Origin: Paenibacillus sp. J5C2022
Lineage (GTDB): Bacteria; Bacillota; Bacilli; Paenibacillales; Paenibacillaceae
NCBI RefSeq assembly: GCF_025567625.1
Contig: NZ_JAOQJC010000019.1
Span: 1-64,000 of the forward strand
Direction: 5' to 3'
DNA length: 64,000 bases
In this document: piece by piece, positions 10,864-19,714 of the stretch
Layout of the letters: each line of letters opens with the position of its first letter
How positions within the stretch are numbered: the stretch's first letter is position 1
Made by a program: the position numbers and the translations under genes
The notes under the pieces: generated by a model
Told to the model about the DNA's origin: nothing
What the model saw: only the letters and a program-made list of their open reading frames with translations
Databases searched by the model: none

Positions 10864-10991
10864 CACCCAATCCAAGTGTACTTCATAACTGCCGTCATAG
10901 CAAAAAAAATCCCCTTGCAGCAGCAACGGAAAACCACGACCGAATCGTGTTCCGTCAAGCGCGCCACAAGGGTTATGCCCCGCCGATCAGG

Positions 10992-11453
10992 CTAAGAAGC
11001 AACCAGCACTTGAATATCCAATTGTCCGATTCCGTCCACAATGAGCGGAACCGTCAGCGCCTTCGTCACGGAAAAATCCATAGCCCCGGCAGACTGGATA
11101 ACTTGAGGAGGCGTAATATCGACCGTCACGCCTTGATTATACAGGAGCATGCTGGCGTTGCCGCTGATCATATTGCCCAGCTCGGAGATGGCGCTGCGTC
11201 CCATCTCGTCGATCTCCGAGATCGCGTAGCCGCCCATCATCGCCGATACCATCTTCAGCGCTACCCCTTCACTAAGCCCGAATATGATGTTTCCGTTCAT
11301 TTGGCCGTTCATACCGATCTGAATCCATATATGGTTTTCAATGTAGGTGATGTCTTTCAGACCCAACTGTCCCGTTGCAGGCCGTATTTGTACGACTTGC
11401 TCAATGACAACGATGGCCGACTCGAGAAACGGATTAATATACTCTGCCTTCAT
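10992..11453 (-). CDS. cheX: CheX-like chemotaxis phosphatase-family protein
   Basis: A 153-residue protein that resembles CheX, a CheC/CheX/FliY-family phosphatase that removes phosphate from CheY. The conserved E-x2-N pattern is visible in SELGNMISGNAS, and the family's MMGG turn also appears. The ATG at 11453 has AAAGGAG about 12 nt upstream. A TTG 27 bp further upstream is less likely because the family begins near MKAEYINPFLES. No other chemotaxis gene is nearby, so its partner CheY is elsewhere. Confidence 0.8.
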   Translation of the reverse strand: MKAEYINPFLESAIVVIEQVVQIRPATGQLGLKDITYIENHIWIQIGMNGQMNGNIIFGLSEGVALKMVSAMMGGYAISEIDEMGRSAISELGNMISGNASMLLYNQGVTVDITPPQVIQSAGAMDFSVTKALTVPLIVDGIGQLDIQVLVAS

Positions 11454-11507
11454 TAAGAGGAATCGCTCCTTTATCGACAAAATTCGCCACTTCTATTATT
11501 AGCTACT

Positions 11508-11538
11508 ATTATACTTGATATAATAGGACAAGTATACT
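11508..11538. promoter_or_regulatory. Inverted repeat in the cheX-like promoter region
   Basis: ATTATACTTG (11508-11517) pairs with CAAGTATACT (11529-11538), nine of ten positions complementary, around an 11-bp AT-rich centre. On the minus strand a TATAAT-like -10 overlaps the proximal arm. Beyond this, the stretch between the two minus-strand genes (11454-11627) shows nothing recognisable. Confidence 0.4.
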
Positions 11539-11627
11539 ATTACGATCATTATTCGGCCTTTAGTCCTATATCCAAGGGGTGGCGATGGCCTCAAAAGAAG
11601 TCTCATTATCGAACTAAACACAGCTAT

Positions 11628-12614
11628 TTAAATTGCCGCCCCTGCATGTTGCTGCCGGCGGTAGGTCATTCGAATCAAGCGCAGACGCTCATACAGCTTG
11701 TCCGCCTGCACCTCTTCCTCGCCGTATACTTGCTGCATGACAGGCTTCAGATAGCGGTCTCCCAGCGAGGCCAGCGACTCCCGTACCCGCTGCTTCTCCT
11801 CCTCCGGAACGACCAGCAGCTCCCGCTCCAGGAACGGCTCAATGTCGTACCCTTCCTGATCCAATTGTTCAATGCGCATCACAAGCTCCCTGCGTGGCAT
11901 GGACAGCTCCTTCTCCAGCAGATCCAGCGTTCCGTCGCGATGAAGCAGGGAGAGAATCGTCTTGTTCTCCCGATGACGCTCCATCAGCGATTGATACTTC
12001 TGTTCCTTCTGCTTGAATAACCATTCCGTATAGCTGCTTGCATCCAGCTCATTCGCGACCCACTCCAGAGGGAAGGTCGTGTTCCGCTCAGTCGCAGAAG
12101 TAATCGCCAATACAGCTTCTCCATAGAGCTCGTTCTTCGCTGCGCCCCAACCGGGAATCTGCAGCAGCTCTTCCTTCGTCTGCGGCACGAAGGCGCTGAT
12201 CATCCACAGTATGCGATTCGTCGCAATGATGTACGCGGATTTCTTCTCCGCTGTCGCAGCCGTCCGCCGCCATTCCCGAAGCTGCTGGAACAGCTCTTCC
12301 TTGTAATGCATCTCACCGTAGCATTGCAGCATGGAGCGGAAGCCTCCGCCGGCTGTTCGGCCGTCATCCAGCATACCGTCAATGATAGGCGTATATCCTT
12401 GTCCCATTACTCTGGCCACCCCATGACGGAATGTCATCAGCATCTCCTCCCATGATGTGCCTTCGAACCAGGTAACCGGCTCCTCCTCTTCTTCCTTCAC
12501 TTCCAGCCACAGCACTGACCACACGCCTTGCCGTTCGCAGATCGACAGCTGAGCTGTTTGTACGTCATGCTCGGCACCTGCCTTCTCGAATGTGTTCAAA
12601 AATACGATTTCCAT
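11628..12614 (-). CDS. HRDC-domain protein
   Basis: A 328-residue protein. The middle part (about residues 105-175) matches the HRDC fold: LREWRRTAATAEKKSAYIIA followed by a helix and LLQIPGWGAAKNELYG. This domain is found in RecQ and RNase D and binds nucleic acid. No helicase or nuclease motifs are present, so the role is unknown. The ATG at 12614 has AAGGTG 9 nt upstream. An upstream ATG in the same frame (12761) would start inside the terminator of the preceding gene and is rejected. Confidence 0.75.
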   Translation of the reverse strand: MEIVFLNTFEKAGAEHDVQTAQLSICERQGVWSVLWLEVKEEEEEPVTWFEGTSWEEMLMTFRHGVARVMGQGYTPIIDGMLDDGRTAGGGFRSMLQCYGEMHYKEELFQQLREWRRTAATAEKKSAYIIATNRILWMISAFVPQTKEELLQIPGWGAAKNELYGEAVLAITSATERNTTFPLEWVANELDASSYTEWLFKQKEQKYQSLMERHRENKTILSLLHRDGTLDLLEKELSMPRRELVMRIEQLDQEGYDIEPFLERELLVVPEEEKQRVRESLASLGDRYLKPVMQQVYGEEEVQADKLYERLRLIRMTYRRQQHAGAAI

Positions 12615-12664
12615 AGCGATACACACCTTTCCATTCATAGAGTGGCGAATCATGTCGACAGACG

Positions 12665-12708
12665 CCAAAAAAGCACCCCTCCCGCAGCCAGCTGCAGAAG
12701 GGGTGCTT
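12665..12708 (-). terminator. Rho-independent terminator of the acyltransferase gene
   Basis: A perfect 10-bp stem (AAGCACCCCT / AGGGGTGCTT). On the minus strand it is followed by a run of six T residues. It lies about 70 bp after the acyltransferase stop and ahead of the HRDC gene. Confidence 0.85.
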
Positions 12709-12776
12709 CCCCGACAATCCGTTCCTATGTTCGTTTGTATACATGCTACCACAAGGTGCAAATTATGGCAAGCAAA

Positions 12777-13856
12777 TCATGCGTTTATCGCGACAGAAGC
12801 CTGGGCGGCTCTTCGCTGCTTGCTGTCGATCCATTTAAATACGGGATTGGTGATGGATTTGATCACCAGCGAAGCCGCCACGCACAGCACAATTAACCAA
12901 AGGAAGATCAGCGGCGGATACTTCGGGAAGAAAGTAAGATCGGAAAAAATCGTTTGGTAAAAAAACATATGGGTCAGCCAAATATTCGTCGAATGCGAGC
13001 TGATATAGGCCATCCCCCTCCGCACCGCCGGTCCTTTCTTCAATAATAAATAAAAGCAAATAATAGCGACCGCATTCAGCGGCGCGATCACGGAGGATTC
13101 GATTGTCATATGGAATAGAAACAGTATAACGAAACCAAACAGACAGCCGATTTGGAGATAGGGCAGTTTATGCAGCCGTCGATATATGCGCGAATAGACT
13201 TTAAATTTGGCGAACAGCGCCCCAACGACAAACGAAAAAACGGAAGTGCCGAACAATACGCCGACATTGTTGACATACAAGAGCACGTTATTCTGCCCGA
13301 AATCGATGATGGACCAGTAGCGCTGCAAATGCGAGAACAAATATAGAGCTCCGGTGATAAGAAGCAACGGGATGTAATGAACCCTCTTTACAATAGCAAG
13401 CAGTAAAGGCGAAAGCAAAACCATCAGAATATAAATCTGGACAAACCACCAGGCGCCGTTCACATGGTTGGACAATCCAAGAAAGTCCATGGCGAGCATG
13501 TATGCCTTGATCTGCTGCCATTGCTCTGGACGTACGATGAAAAATAGCGGCACAAACAGCAGGAATACGACCCAGTAATTGACGTACAACTTTAAGATGC
13601 GAAATAGATTTTTCCTCATGCTTTCACGGAGAGGACGATTGCTCATGACATAAAAGGCATAGCCTGTCACAAACAAATAAATCGGCCGGCATGCGTCGCC
13701 AAGCAAAGCAAGGTAGTAGACAAGAGGGACGCCGTTCCATTGCGGAGCTGCAAAATATAAGCCCTCTACATCCTTTCTCGCAAACAAGTGAAGCAGCACC
13801 ATAAGCAAAATAGCCATCCCTTTCAAGGCCCTGGTGTCTTGCTTCGATAATTCCAT
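12777..13856 (-). CDS. Membrane acyltransferase (acyltransferase 3 family)
   Basis: A 359-residue protein with about ten transmembrane segments. The N-terminus LKGMAILLMVLLHLF contains the family's membrane-embedded His near residue 23. RPIYLFVTGYAFY corresponds to the conserved loop. The family transfers acetyl or succinyl groups to sugars of cell-surface glycans. Here it sits alone with its own promoter and terminator, about 10 kb from the EPS region, so the target polymer is not evident. GGAGGGG precedes the ATG. Confidence 0.82.
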   Translation of the reverse strand: MELSKQDTRALKGMAILLMVLLHLFARKDVEGLYFAAPQWNGVPLVYYLALLGDACRPIYLFVTGYAFYVMSNRPLRESMRKNLFRILKLYVNYWVVFLLFVPLFFIVRPEQWQQIKAYMLAMDFLGLSNHVNGAWWFVQIYILMVLLSPLLLAIVKRVHYIPLLLITGALYLFSHLQRYWSIIDFGQNNVLLYVNNVGVLFGTSVFSFVVGALFAKFKVYSRIYRRLHKLPYLQIGCLFGFVILFLFHMTIESSVIAPLNAVAIICFYLLLKKGPAVRRGMAYISSHSTNIWLTHMFFYQTIFSDLTFFPKYPPLIFLWLIVLCVAASLVIKSITNPVFKWIDSKQRRAAQASVAINA

Positions 13857-13903
13857 TCCTGAATCCCCTCCAACTTCGTTCGTTATAAAATTCTTTCATA
13901 TAT

Positions 13904-13932
13904 ATGTTAATCCATTTGCGTACTGACTTCAA
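13904..13932 (-). promoter_or_regulatory. Sigma-A-type promoter of the acyltransferase gene
   Basis: On the minus strand a TTGAAG -35 box and a TAACAT -10 box are separated by exactly 17 bp, about 48 bp before the start codon. Between promoter and start, at 13879-13894, lies a degenerate copy of the SinR-type palindrome (GTTCGTTATAAAATTC). Confidence 0.5.
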
Positions 13933-14036
13933 GTACAAATGGCTTTCCCTACTTTAGTGAACATCGTTAATTATGTTATAGTGTGAGAAATAACTATGTT
14001 CTATTATGAATGAAATGAGAAGGAGGAACGACAGCC

Positions 14037-14333
14037 ATGCAAATGCAGGATTATGACTTTATGTCGGACACGACGGAAGAGACAACGACGCGGTTTGTCA
14101 CGTTCATCGCACCCAGCGTAAGACGTTTTGATCTGGCTATTACGACGACCGACCGGTTCTATGGCAAGAAGCTTGTCATCGACCTACAGAGCGGAATTAC
14201 GGCTATTATCGGACCTGACGATCTGGCGAAGGAGGGTTATCTGGCCTCTGCCTTCAAGCTGAACGAAGAGGAAGCGCATGATCTTGCCGGATTTTTGTAT
14301 CTTGTTGTAGGAGAAGTGAATTTTACTGAATAA
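14037..14333 (+). CDS. Small conserved protein, DUF3055/SAV0927-like
   Basis: A 98-residue soluble protein without signal peptide or TM segment. The pattern TTTRFVTFIAPSVRRFDLAI, YGKKLVIDLQSG and IIGPDDLAKEGYL resembles the small uncharacterised Firmicute family I remember as DUF3055. That assignment is from memory and not checked. AAGGAGG is well placed before the ATG. It is followed by another small gene in the same direction after about 50 bp. Function unknown. Confidence 0.7.
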   Translation: MQMQDYDFMSDTTEETTTRFVTFIAPSVRRFDLAITTTDRFYGKKLVIDLQSGITAIIGPDDLAKEGYLASAFKLNEEEAHDLAGFLYLVVGEVNFTE

Positions 14334-14385
14334 ACTGGGGAATGTATATACCGAAGCCATTACAGATTCAGGAGGGCGTTAGCTA

Positions 14386-14667
14386 TTGGAAGATTCCTAC
14401 GTCAATGAGAATCGTCAGAAGGAGACGGATGTTGCTTCGGTAGAGTCTCAGCGCAACGATCTGCTTCCAGAGGAATTCCCGGAGGGACCTTACGAGGCGG
14501 ACTTGCTTAGCGAATCGCTCGGCAAGAGCTCCCCGTGGCGGATTGACCAACGACGAACAGGCCGCTTCGGCTATGAGAATGCAGCTCTGCATGAAGGATT
14601 GGATCGCGATTATCCCGGTGAAGACAACTACGGTACGGCAGTGCCGGAAGTGCAGGACGAACCGTGA
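14386..14667 (+). CDS. Small acidic hypothetical protein
   Basis: A 93-residue hydrophilic, acidic protein rich in Glu, Asp and Asn, with the segments LLPEEFPEGPYEADL and SSPWRIDQRRTGRFGYEN. It starts at TTG, supported by AGGAGG at about 10 nt. No membrane segment is present and it looks disordered. It probably forms an operon with the preceding small gene, ended by the hairpin at 14689-14727. Family not recognised with certainty. Confidence 0.65.
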   Translation: MEDSYVNENRQKETDVASVESQRNDLLPEEFPEGPYEADLLSESLGKSSPWRIDQRRTGRFGYENAALHEGLDRDYPGEDNYGTAVPEVQDEP

Positions 14668-14688
14668 TGCTTCAGACTTAAGCGGAAT

Positions 14689-14727
14689 AAGCCCCTGTCG
14701 CGACCTTGAAGGTCCCGACAGGGGCTT
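14689..14727. terminator. Strong bidirectional hairpin terminator
   Basis: A 12-bp perfect outer stem (AAGCCCCTGTCG / CGACAGGGGCTT) contains a second paired element (GACCT / AGGTC) in its loop. It lies between the small plus-strand gene and the convergent symporter gene. T-rich sequence follows on both strands. Confidence 0.8.
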
Positions 14728-14761
14728 CGTTCGTTATTCATTATCCATCACAGCGAATGGC

Positions 14762-16117
14762 TTATACCGGATTAAGCTCCAGCTCATCTTCTTCATCGCG
14801 ATTGAAGGAATCGCGATCGAATTCGCCCTCCGAATCCGCCACCAATAGTGCTGTCACTGTCGTACCCGTCGCATTCACGGCGGTACGGCCCATGTCGATA
14901 ATCGCTTCCACCGCCACAACAAGTGCGATGCCCTCCAGCGGCAGACCGATCGCGGTCAATACGACCGTTGTCGATATGGATGCCGGTCCCGGCACTCCAG
15001 CCACGCCAATGGAAGAGATGACGCTGACCAGGACGATAAGTACATAATCCGTGAAGCTTAGCGATATGCCGAACACTTCCGCGACGAAGACGGAGACGAC
15101 AGCCGGCCAGACGCCGCCGCAGCCGTTGAAGTTCATGGATGCGCCCAGCGGTGCCACGAAGCTTGCGATCTTCGGCGAGACGCGAAGCCGCTTGGTGATT
15201 ACCTCCAGGTTAATTGGCAAGGTAGCGAAGCTGCTGCGCGTCGTGAAGGCAACGGCTACGGTCGGATAAGCTTTTCTGAAAAACTTGATAGGGTTCACCT
15301 TTGCAACGAACGATACCAAGCCGCCGAACACGAGAATGAAATGCAGAGCCAGCGCAACATAGCTGACAAGAATGAGCATCGCCAGTGGCTCCAGCGTTTC
15401 CCAGCCATACTTCGCCGCCATGACCGCAATTAACGCATACACGCCGTAAGGTGTGAAGCGAAGTACGAACTTGACAACCTGATGCATAATCTCCGTTGCG
15501 GATGCGACGAACGCCTTGACCGGCTCTACAGCGTCCGGCTTCTTGGAGCCTACCTTGACGATCGCAACAGCGATAAACAAGGCGAATATGAGAATTGGCA
15601 CCACTTTGCCTTCAGCGGCATCTTTAAACGGATTGGACGGTATCTGATCCAGAATGACCTGGAAGAAGCTCGGTACTTCCCGGGCCACGAAGTCCGCCGA
15701 TGGAGCTGCGTCCAGACCTGCACCTGGATTCATGGATACAGCCACGATCAAGCCGATTATCGCGGCTATGCCTGTCGTACCTAGGAACCAGCCGATTGTC
15801 TTCACGCTCAGCTTGCGCAGATAGCTCAGATTCGTAATGGAAATGATACTGTTGATGACGAGTACGAATACGAGCGGTATAACGAGCATGCGAATGAAGT
15901 TCACATAGATTTTGCCGATCGTGCTTACGCCTTCCGTCTCCAGTTGAAATCCGTTAAAGAGTAGTCCTGCGCCTAACCCGAGCCCCAGTGCGATTAATAC
16001 CCTTGTGCCGAATCCGACCCGCTTCTTCGCGAGGACGTACAGCACCCCCAATATGACTGCGGAGACAAGCAAGGATATCCAGTTTGCTTCCAGTGCGTCG
16101 ATCAAATTATTTTCCAT
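14762..16117 (-). CDS. Dicarboxylate/amino acid:cation symporter (DAACS family)
   Basis: A multi-pass secondary transporter of 451 residues of the GltP/DctA/TcyP type. It has the family's reentrant-loop serines (TTRSSFATLPINLE) and a substrate-site segment, here GASMNFNGCGGVWPAV. The residues differ from the NMDGT signature of glutamate/aspartate carriers, so cystine or another substrate is possible. The last 30 residues are acidic. The ATG at 16117 is preceded by AAAGGGTG and AAGGAG. A longer frame upstream reads through the promoter and is rejected. Confidence 0.85.
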   Translation of the reverse strand: MENNLIDALEANWISLLVSAVILGVLYVLAKKRVGFGTRVLIALGLGLGAGLLFNGFQLETEGVSTIGKIYVNFIRMLVIPLVFVLVINSIISITNLSYLRKLSVKTIGWFLGTTGIAAIIGLIVAVSMNPGAGLDAAPSADFVAREVPSFFQVILDQIPSNPFKDAAEGKVVPILIFALFIAVAIVKVGSKKPDAVEPVKAFVASATEIMHQVVKFVLRFTPYGVYALIAVMAAKYGWETLEPLAMLILVSYVALALHFILVFGGLVSFVAKVNPIKFFRKAYPTVAVAFTTRSSFATLPINLEVITKRLRVSPKIASFVAPLGASMNFNGCGGVWPAVVSVFVAEVFGISLSFTDYVLIVLVSVISSIGVAGVPGPASISTTVVLTAIGLPLEGIALVVAVEAIIDMGRTAVNATGTTVTALLVADSEGEFDRDSFNRDEEDELELNPV

Positions 16118-16258
16118 TTCTCCTTCACCCTTTCTTCCTCTTTCATTAGCATGGCATATCTCTCTTCTATATCTATTGCGCATTCGGGTAGAGTAGAATG
16201 TGCCTCTGAATCCCGCCTCATAACCACAATACCCTATAGACTTACTTGGATATGAAAC

Positions 16259-16288
16259 ATAATAACAGCACAGCCAGCAGATCGTCAA
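16259..16288 (-). promoter_or_regulatory. Sigma-A-type promoter of the symporter gene
   Basis: On the minus strand TTGACG and TATTAT are separated by 18 bp. Transcription would start about 150 bp before the symporter start codon, leaving a long untranslated leader in which no riboswitch was recognised. Confidence 0.6.
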
Positions 16289-16331
16289 TCTTTTTTTCTG
16301 CATAACTGTGCCCCTCTTGCCGCACTAACTG

Positions 16332-17102
16332 CTATAAATCGTGAATCGACACCTCGCTTCTTACGAGAAACCGGGCATTGACACCCGCCTGGCCTATGCC
16401 CTTCGATATATAGAATTTCCCCAGTTCATGCCGATGCACCCCTTTATATATGCCGCGATCCGGCAAAGGTCCCTTGGGCTTCAATTTGAAGAAAAACGGG
16501 ATGTTCAGCTGCTTGCCGTGGAAGTGCCCGGCCATCATGTAATGAAACGGCTCCCGCATCGTCAAAACGACATTGGGATCGTGTGTCATAACGATGACTG
16601 GCTTGCCGTTCATCCGGTTCACATCCCGGAAGGCTCGGGTCGGGCGGCTGTGTCCGGTGCTGCAATTGTCGATGCCGACCAACTGGAACCGGGGCAGCTG
16701 CACACTCTCATTGCGCAATACAGGAATGCCGTTCGCACGGAACAAGCCCACGATTCGCTTCACCCGGGGAAATTCATAATCATGGTTGCCCAGTACGGCG
16801 TATGCCGGTATGCCGCATGATGCAATCATACGCACGTAGAGCCCCAGTCTCGCGAAGTATTCATCCCGGTAAGTATAATCGCCGGTGAGCAGTATATAAT
16901 CCGGCTTCGCATCATGAATAATTCGCTGGAGGGCGGATGGAGATACCCGGAGCATATCCACATGCAGGTCGCTAATTTGCAATATGCGCAGCCCTAGTCC
17001 TGTATCCATGCGCACATGCTCAACCTTCACCCATCGAGTCGGCAGGATCAGCAACAGATAGATCGCAGCCGCCAGCAGCAATGCGCCAATAAAAAAAAGC
17101 AT
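16332..17102 (-). CDS. Membrane-anchored metallophosphoesterase (YkuE-like)
   Basis: An N-terminal TM helix (FFIGALLLAAAIYLLLILP) is followed by a calcineurin-type phosphoesterase domain. The metal motifs are ISDLHVD (D-x-H), LLTGDYTYRDE (G-D), VLGNHDYE (G-N-H-D), TMTHDPN (H) and MAGHFHGKQ (G-H-x-H). The ATG at 17102 has an ideal AAGGAGG site; the frame also contains an ATG at 17138 without one. It starts 66 bp after the lasso exporter gene in the same direction with no terminator between, so read-through from the lasso operon is possible. The substrate is unknown. Confidence 0.85.
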   Translation of the reverse strand: MLFFIGALLLAAAIYLLLILPTRWVKVEHVRMDTGLGLRILQISDLHVDMLRVSPSALQRIIHDAKPDYILLTGDYTYRDEYFARLGLYVRMIASCGIPAYAVLGNHDYEFPRVKRIVGLFRANGIPVLRNESVQLPRFQLVGIDNCSTGHSRPTRAFRDVNRMNGKPVIVMTHDPNVVLTMREPFHYMMAGHFHGKQLNIPFFFKLKPKGPLPDRGIYKGVHRHELGKFYISKGIGQAGVNARFLVRSEVSIHDL

Positions 17103-17167
17103 GAGAGCCCTCCTTCCCTTCACGTTCAGAGCCCTCATACCAGTATAAACAATTACCGTCCGCAGCG

Positions 17168-18985
17168 CTATGCGGTCGCCTCGGCGCCCATCTCCGCTTG
17201 CTTCTTCAGCAGCTTCCCGAAGAGACTGGCATGATTGGCCGCCAACCTTGCGAACTCGCCCTCCTCCGCAATGCGTCCTTCCTCCATCACAATCACCTTG
17301 TCGGCATTGCGAATCGTGGACAAGCGATGGGCGACGACGATGATCGTCATATTGCCCTTCAGCTTGTCAATCGCCTCTTGAATGCGAAGCTCATTCTCGA
17401 CGTCCAATGCGCTGGTCGCTTCGTCCAGCACCAGAATGGAAGGCTTCCGAATAACCGCTCTAGCCAGCACAAGGCGCTGCCGCTCGCCTCCGGACAGCCT
17501 TATGCCTCGGTCGCCGATGACCGTATCAAGTCCGTCTGGCAGCTTTCGAACATACTCGGCGCAGGAAGCGAACTCCAGCGCTTCCCATATCATGTCGTCC
17601 GTCGCCTCCCGCTTCAACATCGCCAGATTGTCTCGTATGGATGCGTTGAACAGGAACGGCTCCTGCGGCACATAGCTGATCGCTTGACGGTAGGCGAGCA
17701 GATTATGCCTCGCTATGACCGTTCCATCCACCTCGATACAGCCTTCATCCGGATGCATGATCCCCATAATAATGTCGATCAGCGTACTCTTGCCCGCTCC
17801 CGAAGCGCCTACGACCGCTGTCATGCCGTTAGCGGGGATATGAAGGCGAATGTCGCGAAGCGTGTAGTCCTCTCTCCCCTTATCGTATCGGAAGCTGATA
17901 TCCCGGCACACAATGTCCCGCTTCAGCAACATCGGAGCTGCGTCTGCGGATTCGTCACGCAGCCGCTCTGCGGCATGCAAGCTCTCCTTCTGCATGTTGT
18001 ACAGCGATTGACATGCGGGAATTTTCGCCGCCAGCTGTTCCAGATTGGATTGAATATCCGTGAATCTGGGCCAGAGTCTGGCGAAGATAATCGTAATAAT
18101 AAGGAGCGCTATGCCTTGTGTCTGGAAGAACGCGAATCCGGCCAGAATGAAGACGGCGATAAGTCCGGCGGAGGACAGCTTGTACAGCAGCTGCGAATTC
18201 ATCCGATTGCGGATGTAGGACATCTGCTCCTTGACCATCCCGTCCGTCAGATCGCTTAGCCAAGCCAGACGGGACTGCTCCAGCGTGTTGCTCTTAATAT
18301 CTTTCATCCCGTTAATCTGATCGGATATGCCCGCCAGATATGCCTGGGCGTGCATCGACGTCTGATTGCCCAGTTGTTTGGCCCGCTTAATGAATCGTCC
18401 GGAGAATACGCCGAGCAGAAGCCCGCAGCCCAATACGAACAACGTGAGCAGAGGCGATATCCATACTGCGATGCAGATCTGAATGACAGTGAAGATAGTG
18501 GAGGATACAAGCTGCAGAGACAATTGAACGGCTCCGAGCACCCTGGCCAGCTCAATCGTCATCGTATTCACCAGATCCGTATTTCGCTTGCGCATGAAGA
18601 ACAGCCACTCCGCCTCCAGCAACGACTTGTACGCTTCCAGCCGCAGCTTCTTCGAGAAGGTCTGCTGCAGTCGGATGTTATGAATCATCATCTTTCGATA
18701 GACGAGATTCTGAGCAAGCGTAGCCAGCAAATAGATGCCAATGACAATAAACAAAGCATGCAGGGTAGAATAGCCGTCCAGCAAGCCGGACAGCTTCTCC
18801 AACATGCCTTCCGCGGGACCCGCAGAGACGATTCCGATCAATCCGAGCAGCGGCACCAGCAATAACAAAGCCGCGCTTTCCAGCAGGCTGCTAAGCGCCA
18901 TGCCGAATACATTCACGTACAATGCCGCTCCAGAGGAAGCATGCAGCTTACTTAAGTAATGCATAATGTACTTCATCCGCTTCAC
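17168..18985 (-). CDS. padeD: Lasso peptide exporter, ABC transporter with fused membrane and ATPase domains
   Basis: A 605-residue half-transporter. The N-terminal half has about six TM helices. The C-terminal ATPase has Walker A GASGAGKST (about residue 390), the signature LSGGERQR, Walker B ILVLDEATSALD and the switch His in VVAHRLST. It lacks a C39 peptidase domain, as expected when a separate leader protease (B2) exists. Its ATG overlaps the B2 stop (ATGA), so it is the last gene of the coupled lasso operon. The role, export of the mature peptide and self-protection, is inferred from context. Confidence 0.9.
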   Translation of the reverse strand: MKRMKYIMHYLSKLHASSGAALYVNVFGMALSSLLESAALLLLVPLLGLIGIVSAGPAEGMLEKLSGLLDGYSTLHALFIVIGIYLLATLAQNLVYRKMMIHNIRLQQTFSKKLRLEAYKSLLEAEWLFFMRKRNTDLVNTMTIELARVLGAVQLSLQLVSSTIFTVIQICIAVWISPLLTLFVLGCGLLLGVFSGRFIKRAKQLGNQTSMHAQAYLAGISDQINGMKDIKSNTLEQSRLAWLSDLTDGMVKEQMSYIRNRMNSQLLYKLSSAGLIAVFILAGFAFFQTQGIALLIITIIFARLWPRFTDIQSNLEQLAAKIPACQSLYNMQKESLHAAERLRDESADAAPMLLKRDIVCRDISFRYDKGREDYTLRDIRLHIPANGMTAVVGASGAGKSTLIDIIMGIMHPDEGCIEVDGTVIARHNLLAYRQAISYVPQEPFLFNASIRDNLAMLKREATDDMIWEALEFASCAEYVRKLPDGLDTVIGDRGIRLSGGERQRLVLARAVIRKPSILVLDEATSALDVENELRIQEAIDKLKGNMTIIVVAHRLSTIRNADKVIVMEEGRIAEEGEFARLAANHASLFGKLLKKQAEMGAEATA

Positions 18986-19434
18986 TCTCCAGACGCGCTT
19001 GCAAATGACTCAACAACTGTAAAATCCTTCATGACATCCGCACCGCTTATGTACAGCGGCCCGCTACGCAGCCAGGCATGCGCAATGAGACGTCCATCTT
19101 CATCTCTTGCCGTTCCCAGATAAAGCGTTCCCGGAATCCGTCGCCTCTGCAGCATTCTCATGCCTGCGATCGCCCTGACCAGACACTTGCTGTCCCACGG
19201 CGTGTAACGGCTCGTGATAGCAATAGCCGAGGTAATATGCTTAATGATGCGCACATGCTCCAGCGGAATCTCCTTATGCGTCTCCTGTCGTTTATATCCC
19301 AATGTTCCCGCCACCTTCGCGAACGGACGATATAGCTGCAGCTTGGCTGCGGCAAGCATCATATACGCTTCCGTGAACAGCAGCAAGGTGCGGAAATCAA
19401 GCTTGATCAGCGCTTGCAGCTTCCCCATCAACAA
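18982..19434 (-). CDS. padeB2: Lasso peptide leader protease (B2, transglutaminase-like)
   Basis: A cysteine protease domain of about 150 residues that removes the leader from the precursor. The probable catalytic triad is visible: Cys84 (DSKCLVRA), His119 (IAHAWLRSG) and Asp133 (SGAD). The frame opens with TTG-TTG-ATG. The first TTG (19434) has AGAGGGG at 7 nt, while the ATG (19428) is the alternative. Either start overlaps the end of the B1 gene by more than 30 bp, so translation is coupled. In this family B2 acts together with the separate RRE protein encoded just upstream. Confidence 0.9.
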   Translation of the reverse strand: MLMGKLQALIKLDFRTLLLFTEAYMMLAAAKLQLYRPFAKVAGTLGYKRQETHKEIPLEHVRIIKHITSAIAITSRYTPWDSKCLVRAIAGMRMLQRRRIPGTLYLGTARDEDGRLIAHAWLRSGPLYISGADVMKDFTVVESFASASGE

Positions 19435-19714
19435 GGACGAGCCCCTCTTTCCTCATATGATCCAGGAAATCCAGCACTTGCTGCTCGCATTCGGTACGAT
19501 CTACATCGTACTCTTCCAACAGGAGATCCACCACTTCAGCTACCGTAGCGAAGTTGCCAATCACTTCCCATATCCTTCCGCCTATACTGCCAAGATTGTA
19601 ATAATTGCCGTTCTGGATGCTGAGCATGACCTTCTCCCCGCCCATGTCGCTCACAATGTTCTGATCGCATGCCTTCACGCGATCGGATAAGGATAACTTT
19701 TCTACGCTAATCAT
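19397..19714 (-). CDS. padeB1: Lasso peptide recognition protein (B1, PqqD-like RRE)
   Basis: A 105-residue PqqD-like RiPP recognition element. The beta-strand segment GEKVMLSIQNGNYYNLGSIG is followed by helices (IWEVIGNFATVAEVVDLLLE and CEQQVLDFLDHMRKEGLV), the winged-helix layout that binds the leader peptide. The ATG follows the kinase stop codon with no gap (TAA ATG), and AGGAGG sits in the kinase 3' end. Its partner is the leader motif W-x-x-P of the precursor at 20761-20910. Confidence 0.92.
   Translation of the reverse strand: MISVEKLSLSDRVKACDQNIVSDMGGEKVMLSIQNGNYYNLGSIGGRIWEVIGNFATVAEVVDLLLEEYDVDRTECEQQVLDFLDHMRKEGLVLVDGEAASADQA

Noticed and set aside
16118..16258. Riboswitch in the long leader of the symporter gene
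   Set aside because: No conserved riboswitch fold or terminator/antiterminator pair was recognised.
17198..18259. 353-codon open frame on the plus strand
   Set aside because: Antisense to the lasso exporter with its clear ABC motifs; no family resemblance.
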